Positions 8,228-17,269 of a stretch of DNA of 64,000 nucleotides are shown piece after piece. The notes beneath the pieces are model-generated. The model had not been told where the DNA came from and made no database searches. It saw only the letters and a list, made by a program, of their open reading frames with translations. This stretch comes from Verrucomicrobiota bacterium (GTDB lineage Bacteria > Verrucomicrobiota > Verrucomicrobiia > Opitutales > Puniceicoccaceae). Within the stretch, counting starts at the first letter, position 1. Each line of letters begins with the position of its first letter. The stretch spans positions 172,664-236,663 of the forward strand of contig JBCDMB010000004.1 of the NCBI GenBank assembly GCA_038744685.1, in the 5' to 3' direction. The translations under genes were made by a program, and so were the position numbers.

Positions 8228-9628
8228 ATGAGTAGCCCCATATCTCGAAGGAAGTTTCTCGGAGAGGCAGCGTGCGCAGCAGTGACCGCAACGCCTTTGA
8301 TCTCCACGCTTCTCAACCTTTCGATGACCAACGCGATGGCATCGGGGACAGGAGCATTGGGTGCGGGCAACGACTATCGGGCCTTGGTTTGCATCCTCCT
8401 CGCTGGGGGGAACGACTCTTTCAACATGTTGGTGCCTCGCGGGGCCACCGAATACGCCGATTATCAAGGGGTTCGTTCCAATCTAGCGCTATCGCAGGCG
8501 AGTCTACTACCGATCAACGGTGTCTATCAGGGCAAGACTTTTGGCCTTCATCCGGGGATGCCGGAACTGGCCAGTCTGTTCAACAGTGGCGACGCGGCTT
8601 TCGTAGCGAACGTGGGCACACTGGTCGAACCGACCACTCTGGGTTCCTACGAATCGGGATCTGCTCGATTACCCTTGGGATTGTACTCACACTCCGATCA
8701 GATCATGCATTGGCAGACCAGTGTCCCCGATTCCCGATCCGCAAGAGGGTGGGGAGGTCGGGTCGCCGACATCCTGCAGAGTGCGAATACCAATTCGAGG
8801 ATCTCGATGAATATCTCGCTGGCAGGCACCAACACGTTTCAATCCGGCGACCAAACGGTGAGCTACGAGATTCTTCCAGACGGAAACGGGGCCGTCCTGC
8901 CTGATTTTCTGTCAGGTGAATCGCCCGGATTGTCCGCAATCGCACAGACGGGAGTGCGGAGTATGATGGATCTGCAGTATCGTAACTTGTTTCAAGAAAC
9001 CTTTGCGCAGAGAAATCGGAGTGCGATTGATGCGAGCAATGAGTTCGCTACCGCACTTAGTGGGCAGGCCCTGGCGACCACTTTTTCGAATACCGAGTTG
9101 TCGAGCGCTCTGAGAATGGTGGCCCGCACCATCGCAGCCCGCGATACACTTGGAATGAAACGGCAGACTTTTTTCGTGATGATGGGGGGTTACGATCACC
9201 ACGATGAATTGTTGAACAACCATGCAGCGATGCTTCCGGTCGTCAGTCGGGCTCTCTTCGAGTTCAACGCAGCGATGAAGGAGCTCAACGTTCACGATTG
9301 TGTCACCACGTTTACGGCGTCTGATTTTGCGCGAACGCTCACGTCAAACGGCCGTGGCTCGGACCACGGATGGGGAGGGAATCAGATTGTGATGGGTGGA
9401 GCGGTGAACGGTGGTTCGATCCACGGAATGTATCCAGATCTTGGTCTTGGGAATTCGCTCGACACCGGGCGGGGGCGACTGATTCCGACCCTTTCGACCG
9501 ACGAGTATTTCGCTGAGCTGGCCCAATGGTTCGGTGTGAGTTCTGGTCAGCTGAACGATATTTTTCCTAACTTGAACCGATTCTACAGTGGTGGAGCGAG
9601 CTTCCCAATCGGCTTCCTTGCCTCATGA
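8228..9628 (+). CDS. DUF1501 protein with Tat signal, partner of the DUF1800 protein
   Basis: The 466-residue product starts with a twin-arginine-type signal (SRRKFLGEAACAAVTATPL). The DUF1501 fold, related to alkaline-phosphatase/sulfatase-like proteins, follows: LVCILLAGGNDSFNMLVP near the N-terminus, SHSDQIMHWQTS, GGYDHHDELLNNHAAMLPVV, FTASDFARTLTSNGRGSDHGWGGNQ and a C-terminal DEYFAELAQWFGV. Asp/His-rich stretches suggest a metal site; no substrate is known. Tat export suggests folding, perhaps with metal loading, before transport. It begins 18 nt after the DUF1800 gene and is surely co-expressed with it. Its 3' end overlaps the antisense hydrolase remnant. Confidence 0.9.
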   Translation: MSSPISRRKFLGEAACAAVTATPLISTLLNLSMTNAMASGTGALGAGNDYRALVCILLAGGNDSFNMLVPRGATEYADYQGVRSNLALSQASLLPINGVYQGKTFGLHPGMPELASLFNSGDAAFVANVGTLVEPTTLGSYESGSARLPLGLYSHSDQIMHWQTSVPDSRSARGWGGRVADILQSANTNSRISMNISLAGTNTFQSGDQTVSYEILPDGNGAVLPDFLSGESPGLSAIAQTGVRSMMDLQYRNLFQETFAQRNRSAIDASNEFATALSGQALATTFSNTELSSALRMVARTIAARDTLGMKRQTFFVMMGGYDHHDELLNNHAAMLPVVSRALFEFNAAMKELNVHDCVTTFTASDFARTLTSNGRGSDHGWGGNQIVMGGAVNGGSIHGMYPDLGLGNSLDTGRGRLIPTLSTDEYFAELAQWFGVSSGQLNDIFPNLNRFYSGGASFPIGFLAS

Positions 9629-9751
9629 CATCTGCCGCGCCGGTAACTGCTTCTGCGGATCAATCAGGCTCTCCAGGATGTCGTTTAGCCCGCCCGGCAT
9701 CCTCACCCGGGCGGAGTCGGTGGTAAGTATTTCGCGATCGGTCAGAGACTC
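9623..9751 (-). pseudogene. C-terminal fragment of an alpha/beta hydrolase (second copy)
   Basis: The minus strand encodes about 42 residues that include DSARVRMPGGLNDILESLI. This matches the C-terminus of the intact hydrolase at 16333-16998 (HSAQVTMPAGLNDILQSLI). A TAA stop lies five codons before the similarity begins, and none of the catalytic core is present upstream. It ends inside the 3' end of the convergent DUF1501 gene. I read it as the remnant of a duplicated hydrolase gene that once followed the decarboxylase/antiporter unit. Confidence 0.55.
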
Positions 9752-9864
9752 TTACGGATCTAGAAGGGCGAGCCCAAGAACAGTGATGAGGGACAGTTCT
9801 GTTTTGGGAGAGCGTGCTTCAAAGTGGACAAGGTTGCTGACGGGTCCGGGATAGTGGCAGCGCT

Positions 9865-10077
9865 CTAGAAGGTAGCCGTCGTTCCACCAAGGACCCGATG
9901 GTGGGGGTGAGGATTGGTCTGCCGAATTTGGAGTGCGGATTCACCCGGATCAGCTGGAAGTTTTCCTCGGTGGTACCGGGTGTGGCCATCGGGATCGTGA
10001 TGACTTTCCGGCCAAACTTCTCGGCCGATAGCTATCCCGATAATCACTAGGAGGAGAAGAACGAGAAAGGCACGCAT
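9865..10077 (-). CDS. Possible small membrane protein coupled to adiC (uncertain, perhaps frameshifted)
   Basis: A 70-residue reading frame starts 3 nt after the adiC stop, with GAGGG about 8 nt upstream of its ATG. Residues 1-18 (MRAFLVLLLLVIIGIAIG) form one clear membrane or signal segment. The remainder is His/Pro-rich and unlike a normal protein. Another frame of the same strand, from about 9905 to the TAA at 9752-9754, reads GPWWNDGYLLERCHYPGPVS and looks more protein-like. A frameshift in a gene of about 105 codons is therefore possible. No function is recognised. The 9629-10076 gap otherwise holds only the hydrolase fragment. Confidence 0.35.
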   Translation of the reverse strand: MRAFLVLLLLVIIGIAIGREVWPESHHDPDGHTRYHRGKLPADPGESALQIRQTNPHPHHRVLGGTTATF

Positions 10078-10080
10078 GGA

Positions 10081-11400
10081 TCAGTCCCTCGTTTTCGGTG
10101 TAGCCGATCGTTCTTGAGAGAGCTCATTCCAGCTGTAGAGAGCGGCGCTGATCAGTAAGATGACTGCTAGCCAGGCGACTTGTTTAGGATCGGATCCGAC
10201 GACCGCCCACGAGCAATAGGCGAGGGAAATTACGATGAAGACAGCGGTGAGAATCCGGTTTTTCGCTTGCTTCAGATAAAGAATCAAAGCGCCGGTCACG
10301 TACAGGTAGGCGACAACCGTCATCAAGACGGCGATAGAGGATATAACCCCGAATTCCTTGGCTGCCGTCGGTGATATAGTGAGCAGTTGTGCAATCGTCA
10401 TTAAAACAGCCACTACCAACAAACCAGCAACGGGCACGCCCTTGTGATTAGCCCTTCCGAAGATTCTTGGGAAGAGACCGTCGTCTGCCGCGGCCTTACC
10501 GCTTTGTGCAGTAGCGAGAATCCAGCCTCCGAGAGATCCGAGGCAGCCAACCGCTGCACAGAAGGAAACAACGGCTCCACCGGTTTCACCAAGGGCAATT
10601 TTCGCAGCGTCGGCAAAAGGTGCTTGGGATTTGATCAGCTGGTCGTTCGGTATCGCCCCCATGATGGCAGTGCAGGAGAGCACGTAGGTCACTGCTGCGA
10701 TGACCACTCCGCCGATTGTCGCAATGGGTACATTCTTTTTTGGATTCTTAACGACCGCTGCGGCAACCGAGGCCGTTTCGACTCCGATAAAAGACCAGAG
10801 AGTCACGTTGAGCACCCCTTGGATTGCCCCGAAAGAATCTTTTCCGCTCACGTTCCAAGCATCCATGTATGTATCGAGGCTGAAGCTGAACCAACCGATG
10901 ATTGCGACTCCGACAATAGCGATAAGAGCAAGAATCGTTGTTACTGTTTGGACCTTTGCCACGAGATTCGGGCCGATGATATTGATTAAAGTGAACAGCC
11001 ACATAAGTGCTACACAGCTAAGACCAAGCACCCATGGCTCATCAAAAATCGGAAAGAAGTAGGAAAGATAACCCACACCAACCACTGCCAAGGCAACGTT
11101 ACCAATCCAACCTGCTAACCAGTAGAGAAGATTCGTTTGGTAGCCTACGAATGGTCCGAAAGCTTTCTTTGCGTAGGCGTAGGACCCGCCCGGACTATCG
11201 TCGATCGAAGACATCCGGGCATAGACCATGGCCAGACCGATAGCTCCGGTGATGGTTACCAACCACCCAAAAATGGCTATGCCACCAGTGGACGCGAGAT
11301 TGGCCGGGAGCATGAAAACGCCGGATCCCATAATGTTGCCGGCCACCATGATGGTCGCAGCGACCACACCGACTTTGTGTTTTTCAGATACTTCGCTCAT
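10081..11400 (-). CDS. adiC: Arginine/agmatine-type antiporter, APC family
   Basis: AdiC exchanges external arginine for internal agmatine in the inner membrane, which removes a proton from the cell with each decarboxylation. The 439-residue product is close to E. coli AdiC (445) and can be read along it almost without gaps. It has [20 protein letters not shown] near residue 22 (the substrate-backbone GSG loop), [50 protein letters not shown] (containing the Trp/Glu/Ser substrate-site region) and [14 protein letters not shown]. Twelve membrane segments are expected. It lies 56 nt downstream of the first decarboxylase gene and belongs to the same minus-strand unit. Lysine/cadaverine or mixed specificity cannot be excluded. 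Confidence 0.92.
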   Translation of the reverse strand: MSEVSEKHKVGVVAATIMVAGNIMGSGVFMLPANLASTGGIAIFGWLVTITGAIGLAMVYARMSSIDDSPGGSYAYAKKAFGPFVGYQTNLLYWLAGWIGNVALAVVGVGYLSYFFPIFDEPWVLGLSCVALMWLFTLINIIGPNLVAKVQTVTTILALIAIVGVAIIGWFSFSLDTYMDAWNVSGKDSFGAIQGVLNVTLWSFIGVETASVAAAVVKNPKKNVPIATIGGVVIAAVTYVLSCTAIMGAIPNDQLIKSQAPFADAAKIALGETGGAVVSFCAAVGCLGSLGGWILATAQSGKAAADDGLFPRIFGRANHKGVPVAGLLVVAVLMTIAQLLTISPTAAKEFGVISSIAVLMTVVAYLYVTGALILYLKQAKNRILTAVFIVISLAYCSWAVVGSDPKQVAWLAVILLISAALYSWNELSQERSATPKTRD

Positions 11401-11456
11401 TCCGGTCAGAGAGTGGGATTCATGCTCGAATTGAAAGGTTTTCGTTTACGGTGTCC

Positions 11457-13751
11457 TCAACGCAGGCACCAAACGTTGTATTTGCCATCTCTGATCTCAG
11501 CACCTTCGACGACTTTTTCGAATCCAGGGAAAGATCTGCCGGACTCCTCGAGGGCGAGTAGATAAGAGATCCACGGTCCATCGGCCTCACCAAGATTTTC
11601 GCCCGGCATAACGATGGGGATACCCGGAGGATAGGGAATCAGGCCGACTCCGGCTGTTCGCCCCGCAGCCTCAGCCAACGGCAATAGATCAGCTGCGCCT
11701 TCCTGCAACTGAAAATAAGCTTCCCGAGGCGCCAGGTCAGGACGAGGCAGTGAGGCAAATGCTTCTGCCTGCCAACGATCAATTCGATTCTCCTTCATGT
11801 GGGAGAACATTTTCTCGCCAAGGTCACGGAGACCCATTGGTCCATAAACTCCCGGATCAGCGTCGACCAGTTTCGGAAGCACGTGTTCGAGGCGGAGGTT
11901 CGCGTCGTAGTCTTCTTTGAAGTTGAGGAGCGCATTGACCAGTGAACCCCATTTTCCTTTTGTCACTCCGATCGAAAAGAGTGGCAGGATCATAAAGTCA
12001 GTTGTTCGCGAAGGGATGATTCCGCGGGCTTCGAGATAGGAAGAAACCACAGCTGCGGGAACACCTTTCGCCGCCATGCGTCCATCCATATTCATTCCAG
12101 GGCTAAGGATACCGGGCTTCACAGGATCGAGAAGACACCAGTCTTCCGGTAAGCCTTTGAAACCGTGCCATTCTTCTTCTGGTTTCAATGTCCAGCAAGA
12201 GGGTTCGGTAGCGAGCAGCTCATCGGGGGCCTCGGTGAAAGGGTATTCTTTGCCCGACCTGGGGTCTTTCACAATTGGTGCATTCCAAGGCTCGAAAAAC
12301 CAATCCCCATTCTTCGCAAAAGTAGCGTGCGCCCGACCAAGAGCTTTGCGGAAGTGAATGGCTTCAAGAATTACCTCATCCAAAAGTGCCTTTCCGGCTG
12401 GGCCGTCCATCATGGCAGCCCCCATTTCGTTTGAAGCAGCCATTGCATAAAGGGGAGAGGTAGTAGCCTGCGCACAGTAGGCCTCGTTGAATCGACTGTG
12501 TTCGATCGGGTTGCGGCCATTGCGAACGTGGATAAACGAGGACTGCGAAAGAGCGGCGAGGAGTTTGTGGGTGGAGTGAGTCGCAAAAACGGTCGGCGCA
12601 TCTGAAGGATGATCGGCAGGTGCGCCTCTCATTGCGTGGCGATTCTCATAGAGTGGATGGAAACGGGCATAAGCGAACCACGCTTCGTCGAAGTGAATCC
12701 GGTCGGTGCTCGCCGCAAGCAGTTCCTGCACGTTTGCGGCATGGACGCACATGCCGTCATAGGTGCAGTTGGTCACTACAGCATAGTCAGGAGACTCCGT
12801 GCGGAAGAGATTCTTGAGCGGGTGAGTAGCGAGTTTTGCCTTTATTTCTTTCGAATCGTATTCCACCGGAGGGATAGGCCCGATGATGCCATATCGATTA
12901 CGGGTGGGGAGGAGGAAGGTCGGGATGGCTCCAGATTGGATTAGCCCCTGCTCGATTGATTTGTGGCAGTTTCTATCACAAAGAGCGATGGAACCATCAC
13001 GCAGAACGGCCGTCATGATGGTCCGGTTGGAGGCAGACGTTCCGTTGAGGACATTGTAGGTGCGATGGGCTCCGAAAACCTGTGCAGCGTACGTTTCGGC
13101 CTCGCCGAGCGGTCCCTCATGGTCAAGGAGCGAACCGAGCGGAGAACGTTCTATCCCGGAATCGGTCCGAAAGAGGTTTTCTCCAAAAAAGTCGTAGAAA
13201 ACCCGACCCGGCGCACTCTTCGTGAATGCGACGCCTCCCTGATGGCCCGGGGCGGCCCAGGAGTATTCCTCGACCTCCATATATTTCAGAAGGGCCCGGT
13301 TGAACGGAGGAAGCAGGTTATCCCGATAACGCTTGACCGCTGCCACTACCCGCCCGGCGAGGAAGGGGGCGGAATCCTGGAGGAGCCAGAAAAACTCGTT
13401 CGCCTGCGAAAGATCGTTCACCTCGATCTGATGGTCCTGAGCGCGATCCGCCATGAGAACCACAGGCAGGCGAAGATTTCGTCGACGGATGGCTGAGAGC
13501 AGTTTGCGCGCTTCGCCGGCGTTTTCATGGTCCGCTGTCCAATCGACTAGCACCGCAGAGAGAGAGGCGTCATTTTCGACAACGACTTGACCATCGGCGA
13601 AACTGAGTGCCTCGACCACCTCCAGATCGAGAGCCTCGATCTCTTCGACCAGTGAGCGGATCGCTCGACCTCGGATAGTGCGGGTAGAATCGAGTAGCTC
13701 GTTGACGACTAAGACTCGAAGACGGTTAATAGTGTTGGTGCGTTCAATCAT
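11457..13751 (-). CDS. adiA: AdiA-family PLP amino-acid decarboxylase, arginine-like signature (copy 1)
   Basis: A cytosolic fold-type I PLP decarboxylase that consumes a proton while converting a basic amino acid to its amine. The 764 residues comprise an N-terminal wing domain (1-130), the PLP core and a C-terminal domain, as in E. coli AdiA (756). Key sites are APGHQGG at 168-174, HFDEAW with PLP-ring Asp355, and the Schiff-base Lys396 in THSTHKLLAA. Family-specific stretches resemble AdiA rather than lysine decarboxylase: RTDSGIERSPLGSLLDH (195-211) and a late SRTTDFMILPLFSIGV. Arginine is therefore the likely substrate, consistent with adjacent adiC. It begins MIERTN, as does its tandem paralogue. 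It sits between that paralogue and adiC in one minus-strand unit. No regulator is next to it. Confidence 0.9.
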   Translation of the reverse strand: MIERTNTINRLRVLVVNELLDSTRTIRGRAIRSLVEEIEALDLEVVEALSFADGQVVVENDASLSAVLVDWTADHENAGEARKLLSAIRRRNLRLPVVLMADRAQDHQIEVNDLSQANEFFWLLQDSAPFLAGRVVAAVKRYRDNLLPPFNRALLKYMEVEEYSWAAPGHQGGVAFTKSAPGRVFYDFFGENLFRTDSGIERSPLGSLLDHEGPLGEAETYAAQVFGAHRTYNVLNGTSASNRTIMTAVLRDGSIALCDRNCHKSIEQGLIQSGAIPTFLLPTRNRYGIIGPIPPVEYDSKEIKAKLATHPLKNLFRTESPDYAVVTNCTYDGMCVHAANVQELLAASTDRIHFDEAWFAYARFHPLYENRHAMRGAPADHPSDAPTVFATHSTHKLLAALSQSSFIHVRNGRNPIEHSRFNEAYCAQATTSPLYAMAASNEMGAAMMDGPAGKALLDEVILEAIHFRKALGRAHATFAKNGDWFFEPWNAPIVKDPRSGKEYPFTEAPDELLATEPSCWTLKPEEEWHGFKGLPEDWCLLDPVKPGILSPGMNMDGRMAAKGVPAAVVSSYLEARGIIPSRTTDFMILPLFSIGVTKGKWGSLVNALLNFKEDYDANLRLEHVLPKLVDADPGVYGPMGLRDLGEKMFSHMKENRIDRWQAEAFASLPRPDLAPREAYFQLQEGAADLLPLAEAAGRTAGVGLIPYPPGIPIVMPGENLGEADGPWISYLLALEESGRSFPGFEKVVEGAEIRDGKYNVWCLR

Positions 13752-13833
13752 GGGATGCGGTTTTTATCAGAGGGGTTGGCGTCAATGAACGTTTCGGTCT
13801 CAAAACTAGTAAGCGGAGGTCAATGTAGGTCTG

Positions 13834-16080
13834 CTACTCCTTTAGGACCATCAGTTGATAGTTTCCGTCCACTGCTTCAATGCCGTGGATATCATGAGCA
13901 AATCCAGGGAAGAAGCGATCCCATTCCTCAAGTGCGGTCAGGTAGGCCAGAAAAGGATCATCGTTACTGCCGAGATTTTCACCGGGCATCACCAAAGGGA
14001 TTCCGGGAGGGTAGGGAACGAGTCCAGTGGCCGCTATCCGGCCAGCTGCTGATTTCAGAGTTATCGTCTCTACGTCATTGTTAACTAGGTGCTGATAGGC
14101 CTCCGCCGGGTTCATCTTTTGCACGGGCAAGACAGAAAAGGCCTCGGATTGCAGGCTGAGCTGTTGGCTTTGAATAAGATGGCGCATCATTGTACGCGCT
14201 AGATCGCGAAGGCCATGACCCGGATAGTGGGTGGCAAGATGGGGAATCGTGTCAGCAAGCGGGCGGTTGTTGTCGACGTCCCGTTTGAAAGCGAGTAGCG
14301 CGTGAACGAGGGTGCTCCACTTGGCGTTCGTGACACCGATCGAAAAGAGAAAGAGGATGGTAAAGTCCGTTGTCTTTTCCACGATGATTCCCCTTTCGTC
14401 CAGGTAGGCGGTTAGAAGAGCAGCGGGTATTCCTTCCTCGTCGAGGCTACCGTCGTCGCCCACCCCGGGGGTGAGAAGTGATACCTTGATCGGATCCAAC
14501 ATGCAGTATTCGTCCTCCAGATCGAAGCCATGCCAGGCTTCACCGGGGCGTAACACCCAATGGGAAGGATCGTTTTCGAGAGCCGCCGGATCGGCTTCGT
14601 CGAATGGAATAGTGCCGCCTTTACCGTCGGATACCTCCGACGGGTTCCAAGTGCGAAGAAACCAATCGTTGCGTTCCCGATGGGCGCGCCAGATGCGCAT
14701 CACAGTCTGGCGGAAAGCAACCGCTTCAAGAATGGACTCACCAACCAAAGTTTCTCCCCCTTTGCCATCCATCATTGAGCAGGTCACGTCGTTTGAGGCG
14801 ATGATCGGATAGAACGGTGAGGTAGATCCGTGCATCATGAAGGACTCGTTGAATCGTGCGTGGTCAACCGGATTTCTTCCGTCGCGGATATGGATGAATG
14901 ATGCTTGAGAGAAGGCTGCTAAAAGCTTGTGGGTAGAGTGGGTGGCGAAAAGAGTTGGGCCGTCATCCGGATGGCTATCGGGGTTTCCGCGCATGGTAAA
15001 TCTTCCAGCGTAGATGGAATGGAAACGAGCATAGCCATACCATGCTTCATCGAAGTGTATACGGTCGACGCTCTGTCCCAGTAATTCAACTACGCGGTCA
15101 ACATTATAAGTTAGCCCGTCGTAGGTGGAATTCGTAATGATTGAGTAAACGGGCCCATCAACACTGGCAAGTTTGTCTGGGGTCAGACGTTCAGGAGGAA
15201 TAGGGCCGATAATCCCATAGCGGTTTCGCGTAGGGAGCAGGTAATGGGGTGCACCTCCAGTGAGGGTGAGGCCCTGCTCGGTCGACTTGTGGCAGTTGCG
15301 GTCGACAAGGACGGGTTTGTCGCGACCAACACAGGCCATCCAAATGATTCGATTCGAGGTAGAGCTTCCGTTGGTGACCGTGTAGGATCGGTGCGCTCCA
15401 AACACTTGCGCGGCGTATTTTTCTCCCTCTCCGATCGGCCCCGAATGGTCCAGAAGAGATCCCAGCTCACCGACGCTGATGGATATGTCGGATCGAAAGA
15501 GTTGTTCGCCAAAGTAATCGAAAAACTGGCGGCCAGCAGGCGATTTCTGAAAGGCAGTGCCTCCAGTGTGTCCTGGGGTATGCCATGAATACTCATGGAT
15601 GAGATCGAATTCGATCAGGGCCGAGGCCATAGGACCGAGAATTGAACGTGAGTATTTGCGGGCGGCCGCAAGTATGCGTCCCACGACAAAAGAGGTGCTG
15701 TCTTCCAGAAGCCACACCATTTCCGACACTAAAGTGAGAAGATCCTCTGAGAGAACCGGCCCTTCGGCATTATCTGCGAGAAGGAAAATGGGAATAGACG
15801 CATTTCGAGACCGAGCAAGACTGATAAGCTCAAATGCACTTCGGTTCCCTGTATCTCCTCCACCAAGCTCCCAGGGAACCAGCAATCCATGGAAGGAGGG
15901 GTCCGATAACATTGAGGCCTGCCCGTCTACAAGTCCGTCGGCCAAAATGACGGTAGCCCGATTCGCCCGCAACTCTTCGGCTAGCTGTTGGGATGCGCGA
16001 CTGGCTGCGCGGCCCTGATGTTCGCGATCGACTACGAGAAGCACGTGCAGCTCGGGGATTTTGTTGGTTCTTTCAATCAT
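13834..16080 (-). CDS. AdiA-family PLP amino-acid decarboxylase, lysine-decarboxylase-like signature (copy 2)
   Basis: The 748-residue paralogue of the downstream gene has the same domain plan: wing domain, TPGHTGG at 168-174, HFDEAW at 342-347 and PLP Lys385 in THSTHKLLAAF. Several stretches read like inducible lysine/ornithine decarboxylases instead of AdiA: RSDISISVGELGSLLDHSG (196-214), VTNGSSTSN, ITNSTYDGL, and DERGIIVEKTTDF near the C-terminus. Substrate preference may therefore be lysine or mixed. The chosen ATG (16080) gives MIERTNKI, matching copy 1; an upstream start at 16161 would add 27 unsupported residues. It lies 82 nt upstream of copy 1, so the two are probably cotranscribed with adiC. 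The function as a proton-consuming decarboxylase is firm; the substrate is inference. Confidence 0.88.
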   Translation of the reverse strand: MIERTNKIPELHVLLVVDREHQGRAASRASQQLAEELRANRATVILADGLVDGQASMLSDPSFHGLLVPWELGGGDTGNRSAFELISLARSRNASIPIFLLADNAEGPVLSEDLLTLVSEMVWLLEDSTSFVVGRILAAARKYSRSILGPMASALIEFDLIHEYSWHTPGHTGGTAFQKSPAGRQFFDYFGEQLFRSDISISVGELGSLLDHSGPIGEGEKYAAQVFGAHRSYTVTNGSSTSNRIIWMACVGRDKPVLVDRNCHKSTEQGLTLTGGAPHYLLPTRNRYGIIGPIPPERLTPDKLASVDGPVYSIITNSTYDGLTYNVDRVVELLGQSVDRIHFDEAWYGYARFHSIYAGRFTMRGNPDSHPDDGPTLFATHSTHKLLAAFSQASFIHIRDGRNPVDHARFNESFMMHGSTSPFYPIIASNDVTCSMMDGKGGETLVGESILEAVAFRQTVMRIWRAHRERNDWFLRTWNPSEVSDGKGGTIPFDEADPAALENDPSHWVLRPGEAWHGFDLEDEYCMLDPIKVSLLTPGVGDDGSLDEEGIPAALLTAYLDERGIIVEKTTDFTILFLFSIGVTNAKWSTLVHALLAFKRDVDNNRPLADTIPHLATHYPGHGLRDLARTMMRHLIQSQQLSLQSEAFSVLPVQKMNPAEAYQHLVNNDVETITLKSAAGRIAATGLVPYPPGIPLVMPGENLGSNDDPFLAYLTALEEWDRFFPGFAHDIHGIEAVDGNYQLMVLKE

Positions 16081-16332
16081 ATCCGACCTGATTTTGACAG
16101 ATGAGAGGCAGACACCATAAACAATTTCGAAACGACAATTAAACAACCTCCCATGATACAAATCGGTCGCATTACTTCTCGTTGCAAAGATGTTTATCGA
16201 AAATGGACGCTACTCACGAGTGAACTGCCTCTTCGACGAACAGAACAAATCACCTACTCGCGATTGTGACAGAATCGTAAGACTGCACAGTTCTATCTCC
16301 GTCGGCGAACCCCTAATTCCCAATCATTTCTG

Positions 16333-16998
16333 TCACTTACTCTGTTGGACAATTAGACTTTGTAGGATGTCGTTTAGCCCCGCTGGCATCGTCACCTGGG
16401 CAGAGTGGCTGGTTGGCAGCTCGAAATATTTCCAATCGCCGCGGTCGAAGTCGATCTTGCGAACCATGATTTCGGTGACGGATAAGAAGTCGCTCTCGGT
16501 GCAGCGTATGTAAGACCTATCAAGTCGTTCAAGAGCCTCGGGATTGTAGGAGATCTTTTCTACGTAGGCGGAAGGCGTTCCTTCGATTACCTTCTCTGGC
16601 TCGAAGCCGGCCAATCCGAGAATGTCGAAAAGAGACTGTCCCGGATCGGGAACATTCGCTTCGAGGTAGACCATTTGGCGGATACGTTCCGGCACTTGGG
16701 CAGCAATACCCGTGATGACCATCCCTCCGTAACTGTGACCAACAAGCACGATGCCATGGAGGTCTTCCTGGGAAATAATGTCACAGACCTGGTTCACATG
16801 TTCAGTGAGGCTGTGGGAATACTCGTCCAGTAGATCTGGGGCGTAGACGCTGTGTCCGGCGTTTAGAAGGAGAGTTTCTGTTAACCGCCAGCAAGATCCT
16901 CCTAACCGCTCGCCTTTGGGATAGTCATTGGAGTGCGTCAGTTGGTTCCATGTTGCGGAGTCCATGTATCCCCCATGAACCAAGACGAAGGTAGCCAT
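16333..16998 (-). CDS. Alpha/beta hydrolase, EstC/salicylate-esterase-like
   Basis: A 221-residue single-domain alpha/beta hydrolase. It opens directly with beta-strand 3 and the oxyanion loop (ATFVLVHGGYMDSATW). The nucleophile elbow is GHSYGG at about residue 81, an acid follows in a YLEANVPDPGQSLFD region, and a late catalytic-His candidate is in SHSAQVTMPAGL. No signal peptide was seen, so it is likely cytosolic. The substrate is unknown; relatives cleave small esters or lactones. The ATG at 16998 is chosen because the fold starts there; a start at 17163 would add 55 residues of low-quality sequence. It is the first gene upstream of the two decarboxylases (about 250 bp gap without a clear feature). 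A fragment of a close paralogue lies beyond adiC, so the hydrolase appears linked to this island. Confidence 0.82.
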   Translation of the reverse strand: MATFVLVHGGYMDSATWNQLTHSNDYPKGERLGGSCWRLTETLLLNAGHSVYAPDLLDEYSHSLTEHVNQVCDIISQEDLHGIVLVGHSYGGMVITGIAAQVPERIRQMVYLEANVPDPGQSLFDILGLAGFEPEKVIEGTPSAYVEKISYNPEALERLDRSYIRCTESDFLSVTEIMVRKIDFDRGDWKYFELPTSHSAQVTMPAGLNDILQSLIVQQSK

Positions 16999-17269
16999 GC
17001 CAGTAGCGTCGTTGGAGGGGCCTGCTATCGCAAGCTTTGAAACGGTAGCGCCGTTGGGCACCAACGGCACGCAGGACCAGAAAGGTGAACGTCCATCTGC
17101 GGGCTCTAACCAACCACCGTTTGCCGATTGAGGCCAATCCGCGCTACCATGGTTTGCGCTCAATCGGTTTCATATGTGACGAAATCGTTAGATAGCTGAG
17201 GGCAAATTCGGTGGACGATACTTCTTCGTTAGAGCAACCTGTAGAGGTCGGTGGGTTGCCTTTGCTTTT

